This document shows positions 5,429 through 5,607 of a DNA stretch of 5,607 nucleotides, in pieces. Made by a program: the position numbers and the translations under genes. Every line of letters begins with the position of its first letter. The first letter of the stretch is position 1. Location: contig JAUWTR010000138.1 of the NCBI GenBank assembly GCA_030614645.1, positions 1 to 5,607 of the forward strand, read 5' to 3'. Below the pieces are notes generated by a model, which worked only from the letters and a program-made list of their open reading frames with translations, did no database searches and was not told the DNA's origin. The stretch is from Candidatus Aminicenantota bacterium. Lineage in GTDB: Bacteria; Acidobacteriota; Aminicenantia; Aminicenantales; Aminicenantaceae.

Positions 5429-5607
5429 TAATTGGAGAGTTTGATCCTGGCTCAGAGTAAACGTTGGCGGCGTGTGTAACACATGCAAGTCGAACGATTC
5501 TTAGGTGGCTTGCCATCTAAGAAGAGTGGCGAATGGGTGAGTAACACGTGAGTAATCTGCCCTCGAGTGAGGAATAACTTCGCGAAAGCGGAGCTAATAC
5601 CGCATAA
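5429..5607 (+). rRNA. rrs: 16S ribosomal RNA, 5' part (runs off the right edge)
   Basis: The universal 16S 5' region is clear. The 27F primer site lies at 5436-5455. It is followed by TTGGCGGCGTG, the block ACACATGCAAGTCGAACG (5480-5497, near enough), GGGTGAGTAACACGTG and CTAATACCGCATAA at the window edge. Aligning by eye to E. coli puts base 1 near 5429 and the edge near E. coli position 180. Helix 6 (V1) is an 11-pair stem, 5498-5508 with 5513-5523, with one G-U pair and a CTTG loop. The wording AACGTTGGCGGCGTGTGTAAC differs from the usual AACGCTGGCGGCGTG of most proteobacteria. I do not recognise the lineage. The gene is transcribed away from the pilin operon. Confidence 0.97.

Noticed and set aside
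1..5607. CRISPR array, insertion sequence, tRNA gene or toxin-antitoxin pair
   Set aside because: No regularly spaced repeats, transposase motifs, cloverleaf patterns or small paired genes were found on either strand.

Overview
The window (5,607 bases, AT-leaning with mixed codon use) looks like chromosomal DNA of a Gram-negative, probably poorly sampled bacterium. The support is a lipoprotein signal peptide on an exported enzyme, a set of four type IV pilin-like genes, and the first ~180 bases of a 16S rRNA gene. The 16S start carries the universal 27F primer site and a clear helix 6, but I cannot match its wording (AACGTTGGCGGCGTGTGTAAC) to a familiar group. I leave the phylum open; a deep-branching or candidate phylum is my guess.

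Layout from left to right. Positions 1-142 are a short upstream region with a good -10 box, a dyad and a strong ribosome binding site. Positions 143-1930 (+) encode a lipoprotein-anchored metal-dependent hydrolase of the amidohydrolase-3 (YtcJ-like) family. Positions 1934-1963 hold a 13-bp hairpin between convergent genes. Positions 5067 down to 1961 (-) form a tightly packed four-gene cluster: PilV/GspI-like, PilW/GspJ-like, a long PilX/GspK-like protein and a FimT/GspH-like protein. Spacings are +33, -47 and -11 bp, so they are almost certainly one operon. Positions 5068-5428 are a divergent control region. Leftward it carries a sigma-54-type -24/-12 site directly before the first pilin gene. 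Rightward it carries a near-consensus sigma-70 rRNA promoter, a probable second promoter, leader hairpins, a boxA-like element and a terminator-like cUUCGg hairpin. 16S rRNA begins near 5429 and runs off the right edge.

The pilin-like genes share the class III prepilin leader (short basic leader, Gly|Phe cleavage, Glu at mature position 5), except the PilX-like protein, which lacks that Glu. This mirrors the minor-pilin set that primes and caps type IV pili (PilV, PilW, PilX, FimT/FimU) and type II secretion pseudopili (GspI, J, K, H). No major pilin, ATPase, platform protein, secretin or PilY1 lies in the window, so pilus versus secretion cannot be decided here. The hydrolase converges on the pilin operon and has no evident functional link to it.

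The most interesting points are the sigma-54-like site that would give a nearly leaderless pilin mRNA, the unusually long PilX-like subunit, a 13-base motif present in the hydrolase 5' UTR and in both arms of the shared terminator hairpin, and the terminator-like hairpin just before mature 16S. I see no mobile element, CRISPR array, tRNA or clear new defence-type system.
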